DNA of 58,535 nt from Sphaerosporella brunnea (taxonomy: Eukaryota; Ascomycota; Pezizomycetes; Pezizales; Pyronemataceae), in assembly GCA_008704415.1 (NCBI GenBank), contig VXIS01000309.1, positions 1 through 58,535 on the forward strand, in the 5' to 3' direction. The notes below the pieces were generated by a model. That model saw only the letters and a program-made list of their open reading frames with translations. It had not been told where the DNA came from and searched no databases. Within the stretch, counting starts at the first letter, position 1, and the number at the start of each line of letters is the position of its first letter. The translations under genes were made by a program, and so were the position numbers. Below are positions 1 through 10,226 of this stretch, piece after piece.

Positions 1-68
1 CACTCACACGGCACAAGTCCATCAAAAACTCCAAAAACCCGAGTGCATAGTGTGGAGTCCGGAACTCG

Positions 69-1019
69 TAGTGATGGACATGAGCCGAGCCGGCTCGAGC
101 TTTTGGCTCGAGCCATGAGCCGAGCCGGTATGAGCCGAATCGCCGATGAGCCGAGCTGGCTCGAGCCGGTTGCCCCATGAGCCGAGCTTCGGCTCGAGCT
201 TTTGACTTGAACTGCGAGATGTTGGAACATAGGAATTTCTGGTGGATTGACCAAATTCTATGGTCCGCCGAACCAAATATCCCGACCTCTTGCACGCCAG
301 CCAACCCACCGTCCCCGTCAACTACCACTCTCAAGCACCATGGCCGCACACCCTCTTGGGTAGCGGAAAGCAAATGGCCATCGCTATCCCATTGCCGCAA
401 AAATGGTCCGCGATTATCTCACCATTCCCGCCGCCAGCGTGCCCAGTAAGCACTTGTTTTCTCAGTAGGTCGTTCATCTTTCCTGCGGATGCCGATGACT
501 GATCGTCTTTTTCATAGGATGGGAGATATTATAACTAAACCCACAACCGCTTGCCGGAGGAATCCAGCAGCGCCGTTTTGCTACTCGAAAGCTGGCTCAA
601 GCAGAAGCGTGAGCGCAACTAGGACATCTACGGTGGCGGCTAGGCTCACTAGGACGCAGTGGGGGAGGGAGACCTGGATGGGGACCTGGATGGGGGGAGG
701 CCGAGGGAATAGACGCACAGCAAGAACCTGCGCTCGAACCTGAAGGCCTTGATGACGGGTCGGAGCTGTCAGACATCGAATGATGGGTGCAGGACTTGGC
801 CGCCCGTGAGGTTTGATTTGTATATAGAAGCGCGCAGCATCTCGCGTCCTTCGACCTCCTCCTTTTCTACCGGCTCGCGCATGGCAAATTGTATGACGGC
901 TCGAGCCGAGGCTCGAGCTTTGCAGGCTCGGCTTAGCTCGGTGAGCCGAAGTCGTGATGAGCCGAGCCTGCACGAGCCGACCCCACGGCTCAGCTCGAGC
1001 CGGCTCGTGTCCATCACTA
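69..1019 (+). mobile_element. hAT transposon relic with GAGCCGAGC-rich ends
   Basis: The two ends are inverted copies of TAGTGATGGACA followed by GAGCCG-type sequence. The flanks GGAACTCG (61-68) and GGGACTCG (1020-1027) match at 7 of 8 positions, as expected for the 8-bp duplication of hAT elements. Subterminal regions (about 80-215 and 895-1010) are packed with short palindromic GAGCCGAGC/GGCTCGAGC units. The inside keeps only a decayed C-terminal piece of a hAT transposase, so the copy is non-autonomous. The family assignment rests on termini, duplication length and the transposase relic. Confidence 0.75.
377..612 (+). pseudogene. hAT transposase C-terminal (dimerisation) relic
   Basis: One frame reads YPIAAKMVRDYLTIPAASVP, the typical start of the hAT C-terminal dimerisation domain. 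After a candidate intron (about 464-519, donor GTAGGT, acceptor TTCATAG) it continues in a shifted frame with NRLPEESSSAVLLLESWLKQ, the family's second conserved block. At least one small indel separates the blocks, and no upstream catalytic part is visible. It lies inside the 69-1019 element and is read towards the element's right end. It is not functional. Confidence 0.65.
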
Positions 1020-1554
1020 GGGACTCGTGGACCACACTACTGAGCCCGAAGCATGCTTCTCAGTGAAAGAGTGTATGTCGCTGATGGACATTCTCTCTCA
1101 GAGGCGGATGGAGTAGATAATTATCGAACGAGCCAAATGGGAACTCATCGCATCTTAAATACTACGTCAATGGGACCGCAGGATTCGGAATGCTGGCTAT
1201 ATGCATGTCAGGTTGAGTTTTTCATACAGCGGTGACTAAGCTTACAGTTCAAACTCGAGACTCATAAAAGTCTAACCTTTACAAGCTTTGTGACACAGCT
1301 GAACAGTCTAAGTAGGAGCAAAACGTTCCGTCTATCTAATCAAACATTCCATCACCAGCCTCATTGCAGATCGCGATTGATTGGCGCGTTAGCCTATGCC
1401 ATTAACACAAAAAATATCTGGAGGAACCAATAAGAATTCCGAGTTTAACTGCCACTGCCATGTTTTTGACCAGCAGCATTCCACTAAATTCATGCACAGC
1501 GAGCAACCGGGAAATTCACCGATTTATGCAACCATAAAAGATCTGGGGTAGATG
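1020..1554. other. No recognisable feature
   Basis: Only short ORFs without recognisable motifs occur here. The sequence is anonymous spacer between two transposon remnants. Confidence 0.5.
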
Positions 1555-1808
1555 TACTGATGGACATAAGATGAGCCGACTCCAGCTAAAAGCTCGACCC
1601 TCGAGCAGAGCCGAGCGAAGCCCGACCCTTTGGCGAGCTGAGCTGTTGCCTGACGAGCCGAGCTGTTGCTCGAGCCTTTTTTTATAGCTATCTAGTTAGG
1701 GGGGGATATGCCGTTCGCGGGGCGAAGATGAAAAGTGCGGGCCCAAAGCGGGTTGATCGAGAACATTCCGTTGAATTCCATCACTGCTCAAACGCTGGCT
1801 CAATCACA
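1555..1808. mobile_element. MITE related to the TAGTGATGGAC hAT family
   Basis: The left end (TACTGATGGACATAAG) resembles the 69-1019 element's terminus. Inside, GAGCCGA/CTCGAGC units are followed by a stretch shared with 22623-22873, including GTGCGGGCCCAA and GATCGAGAAC. The two copies therefore belong to one family of about 250 bp. The right boundary is uncertain and I find no matching target duplication. It has no coding capacity. Confidence 0.45.
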
Positions 1809-2776
1809 GGAGCCTCGGTGACTCGCACTGACAGGTAGTGTGCGCAGAGGCCGCGGTCTGTGTCTGTAATAGTAAATATCGTCTGCAAGTGCAATATCAG
1901 ACTAACAGGGGAAAGAAAACGGAAAGTGGTAATGGTCGCCGGATGAAAAGCCCTCCCAGGACTTCCACGCCATCCTCATTTGTGTCCTGCGCCACCCAAG
2001 ATTGGCGGCCTTGGTATAGCACAGACCCTCTATGATAGCACAAGTAACCTAGTCTTCCGGCAGCAACGCGTGCGCAGAACGTCACCGGATGTGCCACCAG
2101 CCTAGGTCCGGCGCTATCTTGCGCCACAGCCCGGGACGCTCCAGGAACCATCATAATTCACCGTCCTGAAAAACATCCTTCATGCTTTGCCGTTCCAGCA
2201 CAGACATCGCTAGCGTTTCTCTGAGTGTCTCACGCAAAGCTTGTGGTTCAGCAAAGACCTCGTAATCTCACGCCCATTAAGGAATTGATTGTGCCAGGAT
2301 ACAGCACATTCCTCACCTTCTTGAAAGCTGGCGGGAAGCCAATCTTCATTCAAATGATCCAGAGTAACAAACGTTGATCTTGAGGTGCATTCACCGCTCG
2401 ATGCTGTTGCCGTGGGCTTTCGATCATATGGATTGTTGTTGGAATTTGGTGCGGTCGTCGTGCGTCGGGTTGGTTCATTTTTCATTGAAAGTGTAGCTAG
2501 TTCGGTGGTCACGCAGGTTGAGGTCGGGGGGAGCGTCTTCTTTCTCTCTCTTTCGTACCATGCAATTGATTCGATACAACCAGCCCCTATAATTTTCATC
2601 AATTGTTTGCACAACGTACTACTGGATGTTTTGCCGATTGACTCATTGCACAGATATCATTCGTCGACCGCTGCAATGCCCAAATCCTTATAAGATGAGA
2701 AATAGTATCTATTGCAGCTTTGTTCTTTCGCCATCCGTCATTCTCAGTCAATATTGTATGTGGTATTCCCTATTAT
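1809..2776. other. No recognisable feature
   Basis: Opposed ORFs of 134 aa (minus, 2210-2614) and 102 aa (plus, 2385-2693) overlap each other and show no domain I recognise. Neither has codon or promoter support, so I do not call a gene. Confidence 0.4.
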
Positions 2777-3021
2777 GGCCGCTCAGACAGGCATATATTC
2801 TTTTTAATCACGTTTCCAGATATACCGCCGGTTTCGGCCGGTTCTGGATGAGCACTCGAAATTGGAGCCCAATAGCAACCGTTCTTGCTTCTTGCTCCAG
2901 GTCGGTTTCCGATTGTGTAGTAACGGCTAAAAAGGCGTTCCAACAAAACTGTTTATAGAGCCGGATAAACAGTCAGTTTCAAATTGGTATAAACAGGTCA
3001 GAAACGCCTGTCTGAGCGGCC
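2777..3021. mobile_element. MITE with 16-bp terminal inverted repeats
   Basis: GGCCGCTCAGACAGGC at 2777-2792 is exactly inverted at 3006-3021, and the 245-bp unit is non-coding. No clear flanking duplication is seen, so the superfamily is unknown. Confidence 0.5.
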
Positions 3022-3209
3022 CCATTGTTTACACCCCAAATTGGTGCAGGAATGCCAGCAAGCCACCTCGTATGCAGAAGAGCTCAGTGAGACAGGCGAG
3101 CGCTTGCTGGCTGCACAGGCCGCAAACCGTATTGTATGCACCGGCCAGTGGGAGTCCTTATTGTACAGTTTTCACTGTTTTGACATCCGAATTGAAAGTG
3201 GAATACATA

Positions 3210-3419
3210 TGGTGCAGGCAGCTATCAACCTAGTCGTCGCACAGATATTTTCGTCGGAAAATAAGCAGCACGCAAGTGCAGAAACAGTGGAATGGAAAAC
3301 GTTGGGTTGTAGAGCGCATCTGCCTGAGGTGCTTAACGTTTGTTTTGCTTTGGGTTCGGACGCGGGGATTGATTGTGGTCGTCCATCTCCGACGACCAGG
3401 TTTATAGCTGCCTGCACCA
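3210..3419. mobile_element. Tc1/mariner-like MITE flanked by TA
   Basis: TGGTGCAGGCAGCTAT at the left end is repeated inverted at the right end, and the similarity continues for about 30 bp with two mismatches. Both ends are bordered by the dinucleotide TA (3208-3209, 3420-3421), the usual Tc1/mariner duplication. The 210-bp unit has no transposase, so it is a miniature element. Confidence 0.6.
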
Positions 3420-3533
3420 TAGGCTTCATCTTCGCGTTACACTGGAATGAATGGCGCGTGGACTGCCAGCTTTGAGGTCAGGGTATAGTCTTGACAAATA
3501 GTGAACCATAAAGGTTTCGAATTGGGTAAAGAC

Positions 3534-3716
3534 TGTTGTAATTCTATGATTAGGCTTGTATAACGAGGCTGCTGCGAGTGTTGGACTGTGAGGCTGGATT
3601 GCAGGAGGTTTGGCATGGTGATTAGCATTAGCTAGCGAACAATAATCACAATTACACGCTTCAACAAATCATATCCGCAACCTTCCAAGAGATTCTAAAC
3701 CCTCCTAATTCCAACA
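3534..3716 (+). repeat. Possible 5' LTR of a copia fragment
   Basis: The stretch begins TGTTGTAATTC and ends ...TTCCAACA directly before a primer-binding-like motif and a copia Gag ORF. That is the expected position and TG...CA form of an LTR. No second copy is present in the window, so the left boundary is a guess. Confidence 0.3.
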
Positions 3717-3728
3717 GGTTATGAGCCC
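3717..3728 (+). promoter_or_regulatory. Primer binding site, half-tRNA type
   Basis: GGTTATGAGCCC is complementary to the anticodon arm of initiator-Met tRNA (CTCATAACC core). Drosophila copia uses the same internal region of that tRNA as primer. The complete copia element at 39181 carries the same motif directly after its LTR. Confidence 0.55.
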
Positions 3729-3785
3729 GTACCGCGCCAACTAAAAAAGAACAAGCACCCATCATATTTTAGAACCTAATAGAAG

Positions 3786-4724
3786 ATGTCTGAGAACGGC
3801 AAGGATATTTTCAAGCACACCAAGGGTTCATTCGAACGCCTAAACTCCTTCAATTACCCTATCTGGAAGCTGAACTGTCGCTACCTGCTGCTGGCAATTG
3901 ATGCGTGGGAAATCGTCACTGGCGACAAGGTCGCACCGGTTATTCCTAACGATGGCGATGCTCTTCAGATCGGCATTGCGACTAGACTTCACCAAGAGTT
4001 CAGGCAGCGCATGCAAGATGCAACGTTTATCATCTTCAACTCCTGCGGTGTTTCAGTCCAAGCTGATATCAACCGTACAGACGACCCTAAGGAAATGTGG
4101 GACATACTTTCCCACATCTTCAATACAGCCAATCACACAATCGGTAGGCAAGCCCTCTTCAGAGACTTCATGGCAAAGAAGCCCACTTCTGGAGAATCCG
4201 TCGATGCTTGGTTCGTAAAACTGGTCGACATCTGGAATCGCCTGATCGACACACACGAGCCGATTAGTGATATGAGCTTTAAGACCCAGATTTTCAATAG
4301 CTTGCCGGAAGCGTTTGATGTCACCGCAAAGATCCTCCAGAACGAACCAGATCTTTCCGTGGAAGCTGTTATTGCGCGCCTCAAGCGTGACGAGCAGACA
4401 AGGGCTATGAGGGTGGAGTGCGCAGCCACAACCGAACCTTACTATTCGACAACTTGTCCAGGCAGAGGACGCGGCAGAGGACGAGCTGGTGGCGGAGGTT
4501 CTGGCGGCGATGGCGAGAGAGAGACTGACAGTCGGAGGTTTTTACACCTGGATAGGGGGTGTGAGGGGTATGGAAACACACTCTCCAAAGGGCGAGGGTG
4601 GAAGAGCTGTTTTTACGGTGTTGACGGCGAAAACGTTGATTTTTCCCCGTCCGGAGGAAAAAAGGGGGTGAAAATTCGCGTGTTGCGCGAATTAGAGGAG
4701 CTCGGGTCCTTGCAACCCTCGTGA
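3786..4724 (+). CDS. Copia-type Gag, C-terminally replaced
   Basis: The 312-codon ORF starts MSENGKDIFKHTKGSFERLN and has features of copia Gag (UBN2/DUF4219-like): FNYPIWKLNCRYLLLA near residue 25, a helical central part to about residue 210, then an Arg/Gly tract (residues ~228-245) of the type that precedes the zinc knuckle. After roughly position 4530 the sequence no longer looks like Gag. No CCHC knuckle, protease or integrase follows, so the element is truncated or interrupted. The start is supported by the leader and the primer site 57 bp upstream. It should form the particle shell if expressed, but the lost C-terminus makes function unlikely. Confidence 0.6.
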   Translation: MSENGKDIFKHTKGSFERLNSFNYPIWKLNCRYLLLAIDAWEIVTGDKVAPVIPNDGDALQIGIATRLHQEFRQRMQDATFIIFNSCGVSVQADINRTDDPKEMWDILSHIFNTANHTIGRQALFRDFMAKKPTSGESVDAWFVKLVDIWNRLIDTHEPISDMSFKTQIFNSLPEAFDVTAKILQNEPDLSVEAVIARLKRDEQTRAMRVECAATTEPYYSTTCPGRGRGRGRAGGGGSGGDGERETDSRRFLHLDRGCEGYGNTLSKGRGWKSCFYGVDGENVDFSPSGGKKGVKIRVLRELEELGSLQPS

Positions 4725-5020
4725 TCGCTATGGGTTCATATCGTGCGGTTACCTGCTGCCGATGAAGCGCTCCAGTCTAGTGCTCATCAATATTCGCCAT
4801 TCAGCATCGGTAAAGATCTTGTTTTTTATTGTCGTGCGGCTCATCAAACGATAACAAGCCCGACAAAAGTTAAATGTGTTGGTAGAGCAAAAGATCAACC
4901 AGCGCCCAAGGACCATCCGGGTAAGTGACGGAGTCTCTACGCTGTGGGATTGATCCCCAAGCTTGCTAGGCTTGTAACCCCGCGGAAGTCGGGTAACTAC
5001 CGATGAACCTACCAATTTCA

Positions 5021-5098
5021 CCGGGAATTGAACCGTCATCCTTCCGCGCTCAGGACTGGTTTCATATGGGAAGCGTCCCCCCAACTACACCACGAGCA
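5021..5098 (-). ncRNA. tRNA-like Pol III promoter (tRNA pseudogene or SINE head)
   Basis: On the minus strand an A-box-like TGGTGTAGTTGG (5081-5092) is followed about 50 nt later by a perfect B-box GGTTCAATTCC (5023-5033). A CTTCC/GGAAG stem could form between them. The acceptor ends and T-stem do not pair, so this is not a working tRNA. A tRNA-derived SINE extending left towards about 4750 is the likeliest reading, but I see no second copy to confirm it. Confidence 0.4.
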
Positions 5099-5229
5099 TC
5101 TGGACTGAAATTGTGTCGGTTAAGAAGATGATCTACAACCGCACTATCAAATGCCCGCGCAGCTATCACTGTAAATATGGTTCAGCAGCAGCAATTCCTG
5201 GGTAATCGCGCCTGGGATGTAGCCGACTT

Positions 5230-5560
5230 GGATGCAGTGGGCTCAGATGCAGCGGGTTCGAACCTTCTGAGTGTGACATTCCAAAGCAACGTGCTGGAGG
5301 AAGGGCAGTTGTTCAGCACTTTTCAGGACTTCAAGGCGAGAATCCCACGCCCCGCCGGGCTGCCGTCGCAGGATTTGGTGTGCGCTTCGAAAGGTATGAC
5401 TGCAAGAAGAATTTTGTCGTCTGCCGAGCCTCAAACGAGTGTGACTTCAAAGTTCACCCATGTTGGAAGCCGCTGCTTGAAAATGTTCGAGTTACAAAGG
5501 TTATCGCGACACACACGTTGCGCGTGCGGACCGCCCACCATCGCACCTGAGCAGATACAA
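5230..5560 (+). pseudogene. MULE transposase N-terminal zinc-finger relic
   Basis: One frame reads VLEEGQLFSTFQDFKARI. After a small frameshift around 5335-5390 it reads YDCKKNFVVCRASNECDFKV, then HPCWKPLL and KVIATHTL. The Cys/His spacing and context resemble the FAR1/GCM-like DNA-binding domain at the N-terminus of Mutator-type transposases. No catalytic DDE part follows. A second fragment of the same family lies at 22890-23012. It is a decayed remnant. Confidence 0.5.
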
Positions 5561-5876
5561 GAAGCGGTCCAGATGCAGTTGAGCATGACAATGAAGTAAC
5601 GCGCAGCGCATAAGGTGCAGAAGGCGCTTCGTGGCTAACAATGGAAACCACCGTGAACAGAGTACTACTGTATCTCTTACTCTCGCCTTATGTTGTGGTA
5701 TCCTGGACAACTCAAACGTTCGGTGGTATGCTGCTCTTTTCACAGGTTTCGGGGTGGTATGCTGGACATATGCCGAAAAAAAAAACAAGCAGAAACAGTT
5801 GACCAAACCGACTCACTCATCTTCTGTGAATCAAACACAGCTTCGAATTTCTTTTTTTTTTTTTTTTCGTTTTCCC
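5561..5876. other. Spacer with poly-T tract
   Basis: No coding signal. A 17-base T run lies at about 5850-5867. Confidence 0.5.
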
Positions 5877-6179
5877 TCAATCAGAGCCAGCCGAAGAACC
5901 AGAATCGCTCCCGTCACTCTCGGAATCAGATTCGTCAGACTCTGACCCATGGGGCCGGGGTGGCGGTGGAATCGGTGCCTTTTGGGGGCGCGGCGCAGGA
6001 AGAGTTGACTTAAGCACAGCTCGCATTGCCGCAAGCCCGGATTGGAGCTGGATCATTTCCTTGTCGAGTGTATCCAGCTGAGAAGATCCACGGAAACTCC
6101 GCCAGAGCTTGGTGCCAGCGTGTACTGCTGAGGGGGGTTGGACACCGAAATCGTCTCCGTCGGCAGCTTTTGGACGTTT
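5877..6179 (-). pseudogene. 3' exon of an unknown gene, cut off by the gypsy LTR
   Basis: A 100-codon minus-strand frame runs to a TGA at 5877-5879. It contains a helical stretch (LDTLDKEMIQLQSGLAAMRAV), a Pro-rich linker and a Ser/Asp/Glu-rich acidic tail (SESDESDSESDGSDSG). Directly upstream are a 3' splice site (TAG at 6180-6182) and a CTAAC branch point (6189-6193), so it looks like a terminal exon. The gypsy LTR begins nine bases beyond the branch point, inside the presumed intron. No matching upstream exon is recognisable right of 11725. Function is unknown. Confidence 0.4.
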
Positions 6180-6201
6180 CTATTGACCGTTAGCCGTGGA
6201 C

Positions 6202-6482
6202 TGTAACGGGACAGGCGCGAGGAAACGTCCAAGGTACGTAGCTTTTGAGGTAAGGACCGGGGGCAGGAGGACAACGATAAGAGGCAGAAGAAGACGAGAC
6301 AAGACAAGGTGGTTCAAGGTTACTAGGTTCGCTAGTATACAAGACGTTCTGTAAAGAAGAAAAGAAGAAAAGAAACAAAAACAAGTGAAACCTCGCCATT
6401 TATGCTTTCCCGTCACGTGACCGCGCGTCACGTGACACCCTAACTCTAGCGCTAAGCCACCCCTTAACCTTGAGCCGTGACA
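6202..6482 (-). repeat. 3' LTR of the chromovirus
   Basis: In element sense it starts TGTCACGGCTCAAGG and ends CCCGTTACA. It is 281 bp, against 289 bp for the other LTR. The length difference is mainly an 8-bp change in the CACGTGAC-flanked GC-rich centre, with about ten substitutions besides. A purine-rich tract (AGAAGGGGGATA) precedes it in element sense, as a polypurine tract should. Confidence 0.9.
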
Positions 6483-6517
6483 GTATCCCCCTTCTATGGC
6501 TGAGCTCCGACGAAGCT

Positions 6518-8222
6518 TCAGCTGTCATCTGGGAGTGGTCCGGGCTTGTGTGGGTACAATTTGTGGAAGCCGTCGATAGCTTCAAGGCCATTGATTCCTT
6601 CCGCCGGCTCCCATTCCGGTGGGTCGTAGCCGGTCCACTTTACCAGATATTTGAGGCGTCCCCTTACCAAGCGGGAATCCAGAATGGCATCGACGGACCA
6701 TTCTTTTTCGCCATCGACAACAACAGGGAGAGGGGGTGGAATGATCTGTCCAGGGAGGGGGTCGGAAGATGCCGGGTTTAGGAGTGAGACCGGAAAGGTG
6801 CGATGGTTCTTCATGGTGGCGGGGATGTCCAATTCATAGGCATGGGTACCGACGGCTCGAACCACTCGGTAAGGGCCCAGGTGCTTGTTTTCGAGTTTCC
6901 TAGATGGTCGTTCCGTGCGCAAGTTCCTAGAGTCCAGCCAGACGAGGTCGTTCTCTTTGAACACAGGGGCGGGGGCTCGGGACCGATCGGCGGCTTCAGT
7001 ATATCTGGCTTGGGCGTACTTCATCTCGGCTTGTAGAACGTCGTGGATGTGTGACATCCGCTCGGCCACCAGCTGCGCGTCGACCTGTTCGGGGTTGTTG
7101 GTCCGAATGTCTAGCTCAAAGGAGCACTTAGGGTTACGGCCATAGACGGCGAAGAAAGGAGACAGTGACGTAGTCTCGGAAGTCTGGTTATTGGCTGCGA
7201 ATTCGGCCAGGGGGAGATACTTCTTCCAATCGTCCTGCAGGTATGATACATAGGCGCGGAGATACTGCTCCGTAACGGCATTGATCCGTTCTGTCTGACC
7301 ATCGGTCAGCGGGTGGAAGGCGGTGCTTAGAGCAGTCTCAATCCCAAGACAGGAAGCAAGGTGTTTCCAGAAGTTAGCAAAGAATTGGGGGCCTCGGTCG
7401 GAGATGGGAACGTCGGGGAGGCCATGGTGCTTGAAGACGTTTTCAATAAATAGCTGAGCGAATCCTTCTGCGTCGATGGTTGTAAGACAGGGAATCAGGT
7501 GGCGTTGTTTTGTTAGTCGGCAGACTGCTGCGCAGATTGCGTCGTAGCCTTCCGAGACAGGAAGTCCAGTGACGAAGTTGACGGAGACACTTTGCCAAGG
7601 ATGGTGTGGGACAGGAAGAGGCTTCAGAGTCCCGAACGGTGCGTGTCTTGTTGCTTTCGTCCGTCGGCAGGTATGACAATTGCGTACGAATCTCTCAACG
7701 TCGTGTCGCATACTTGTCCAGTAGTAGCGTCGGGAAAGGAGTTCCAAGGTCTTTGCACGTCCCGGGTGTCCCATGGTCGGAGGGTCGTGGGGGTCTTGAA
7801 TGAGTCGGAGCCGAAGGGGGGCGTAATCTGGAACGTAGAAGCATCCGCGGTACATTAGCCTCCCTTGGTGCTCAGAGCAGTCGGCAAGTGAAATGTCTTT
7901 GGAGATTCGGGTGCCTTTATCCAGCATCTCTGGGACTCGTTCCTGGAAAGGATCCGCTTCGTACCCTTTGTCAAACAGGGTTTCCAGGGAGGACGGCCCG
8001 GTGCTGGGTGGGTTTTCCGCCATCAAACGTAGATTGGTGGGCAGGTTCTGCGGTTTGAGGACTGCCTGTTGGTTGGCCAAAAGTCGTTCATACCAATCTT
8101 TAGGGAGGTCTCCAGACCTCCTAGTGAGGGTGTCGGGTTTCCCACCAGCGACACCGGGTCGATAGACTATCTTGAAGTTGAAGCGAGACAGGAATTCGGA
8201 CCAGCGGGCCTGGCAGTTTCGT
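6518..8222 (-). pseudogene. Gypsy integrase with C-terminal chromodomain
   Basis: The frame from about 8222 starts in the RNase H/integrase linker ([20 protein letters not shown]). It then has the HHCC zinc domain (HPGRAKTLELL...CHTC), the catalytic core (SVNFVTGLP, SDRGPQF, TDGQTERIN), a long C-terminal region, and a chromodomain (DSRLVRGRLKYLVKWTGY...EWEP) at the end. The first catalytic Asp is Asn (codon 7577-7579, AAC instead of GAC), a G-to-A change on the coding strand that should abolish strand transfer. It joins the upstream RT frame only through a frameshift near 8208-8222. Chromodomains steer integration to heterochromatin. Confidence 0.85.
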
Positions 8223-10226
8223 TGTCATGAAATATTCCAGGTTCTTGTGATCGGTGAGAACCTGGACGGGGAATGCAGAGCCTTCAAGGTGGGGACGCCA
8301 TTCCTCGAAGCATCGAACGATAGCCATCAACTCCTTGTCGTAGATCTCATAGTTGCATTCGGCAGGGGAGTGTTTCTTGGAAAAGAAGGCGACGGGGTGG
8401 AGGGTTCCCTCATCGTCATACTGGGAGAGGATACCGGCTGAGACGTAGTCTGATGCATCGGTTTCGACAACAACTTCACGATCATAGTCGAAGTGTCGGA
8501 GAATCGGGGCGGTTGTAAAAGCCTTTTTGAGGGTATCAAACGCGTTTTGCTGCGCGGTACCCCACACAAAGGGCACGGGTTGGCCATTGTCTTTCTTGGT
8601 CAGCGAGGTGAGTGGGGCAACCACCTTTGAATAGTCGCGAATGAACCGGCGATAGGACTTCGCAAATCCTAAGAATTCCTGAACGTCCTTGAGGTTGGAT
8701 GGTGGTTTCCATTCCATGATTGTTTGGACTTTGCTGGGGTCCATCTTGATGCCGTTGCGTCCGACCAGTAAGCCCAGGTGCTTGACCTCCATCTGATAAA
8801 ACTTGCATTTCTCCGGCTTGAGGTGGAGCCCAGTTTTGCTGAGAGCATCGAGGATCTGCTTGATATGCTCGCGGTGTTCTTCGATGGTCTCTGAATAGAT
8901 CAAGATGTCGTCGAGGTAGGCCGTGCAAAAGCGGTCGAGGAACGGTCTAAGTACGTCGTTGATGAAGGCTTGGAAGTCGGCAGGGGCATTTGTGAGTCCG
9001 AAAGGCATGACCAGGGATTCGAAAAGCCCGTAGGGGGTTCTGAAGGCGGTCTTCCATTCTTCCCCTTCAGCCATACGGACCAGGTTGTAGGCTCCTCGGA
9101 TGTCCAACGTCGTGAAGTATTTTGCCTTGGAGCGCTGCATCAGTGTCTCCTGAATCAAAGGTAACGGGTACCTGTTCTTGATAGTTCCTTCGTTCAGGCC
9201 TCGGTAGTCAACACACAGCCGTAGAGACCCGTCTGCTTTCTTGACGAACAGGATGGGCGACGCGGCTGGCGAGGATGAGCGGCGGATAAATCCTTTTTCC
9301 AAGTTTTCTTCGAGCCAGGCCTTGAGGGCTTCCAGCTCCTCTCGGGAGAGGGAATACAGAGGGCCAAATGGGGGAACGAAGCCCTCTCTCAAAGGAATCT
9401 TATGGTCATATGGTCGATGCGGCGGTAGTCTATTTTCAATTGCCTCCTTGAACCAAGGGAGATAGCCGTGGAATTCGGCGGGGACAATTTTGCGTAGGTC
9501 GTTGTCGTCTTCGGCGTACTTCTTTTCAAGGGCCCTATTAATTTTGTACAGGGATATAGAATAGACGGCTAGGTGCTTTTTCTTGGCCAATCGGCAGAAG
9601 GAGGAGGCTTTTAGTGAGGCGATGTGGAGTTTTGCTGGCGCTGCTGTGATGGGTTCCCGAAAGACCTCTGGAGGTTCTTCGCTAAGGGCTGAGACGGTTG
9701 TTGGTACGGGGTTGCAGTGAGCCAGGCAGTATTGTGATCTGAAGGTGAGAGTCCGAGAGCTGAATCGGATCGCGACGTCGTGGAGCTGGAGCTAGGGGAT
9801 TCCGAGTACAATGGGGTAGTGTCCTAATTTGGTGACAAACATGGGGAGTTGTTCTTGGTGATCTTGGATGGTACATTGGGCGACGGACAGATGAGTGATG
9901 TCACCGGAAGAGATTGGACGGCCGTCGATTACTTCGAGGGCACGGGGTTTTCTTAAGGAGCGTAAGGGGAGTTGGTGATGGCGAGCGAAGTCTTCGTCCA
10001 CAAAGGATATGCCAGTTGGGCCACAATCGATCAGCGCATGAGTACGAACAGTTTTATTGCAGAATGACAGAGTGCAAGAAACAATAAGGTGCTTTCCTTC
10101 CAGTACTGTTTCCTCCACAACTGTGTCCGTAACTCCAAGAGCTGTCAATCCTAAGCTAGACGAAGACAATGAGATGGGGTGACCAGCAGCATAGCCATCA
10201 ATGTGTGGCTGGTCTAGACGTTTCCC
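8121..10226 (-). pseudogene. Gypsy protease, reverse transcriptase and RNase H
   Basis: This frame is entered from gag by -1 slippage and has no ATG of its own. The protease motif is ALIDCGPTG where the family has D-S-G-A-T-G, so the Asp stays but the next residues have changed. The end of the protease reads LGIP-stop-LQLHD. TAG at 9792-9794 replaces the Trp of the usual GLPW/GIPW motif. RT follows with [21 protein letters not shown] and the catalytic YLDDILIY (codons ~8918-8895), then RNase H ([18 protein letters not shown]). A one-base change near 8215 throws the frame out before the integrase. Confidence 0.88.
10181..10226 (-). promoter_or_regulatory. Programmed -1 frameshift site (GGGAAAC plus hairpin)
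   Basis: Read in gag frame as G_GGA_AAC (+ strand 10220-10226), two codons before the gag TAG (10214-10216). Five nucleotides downstream begins a perfect 7-bp stem, GACCAGC (10208-10214) pairing with GCTGGTC (10181-10187), around a 20-nt loop. A -1 slip gives GGG AAA CGT CTA GAC and enters the open pol frame. Slippery heptamer, short spacer and structure together form the classical -1 frameshift signal. Confidence 0.75.
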
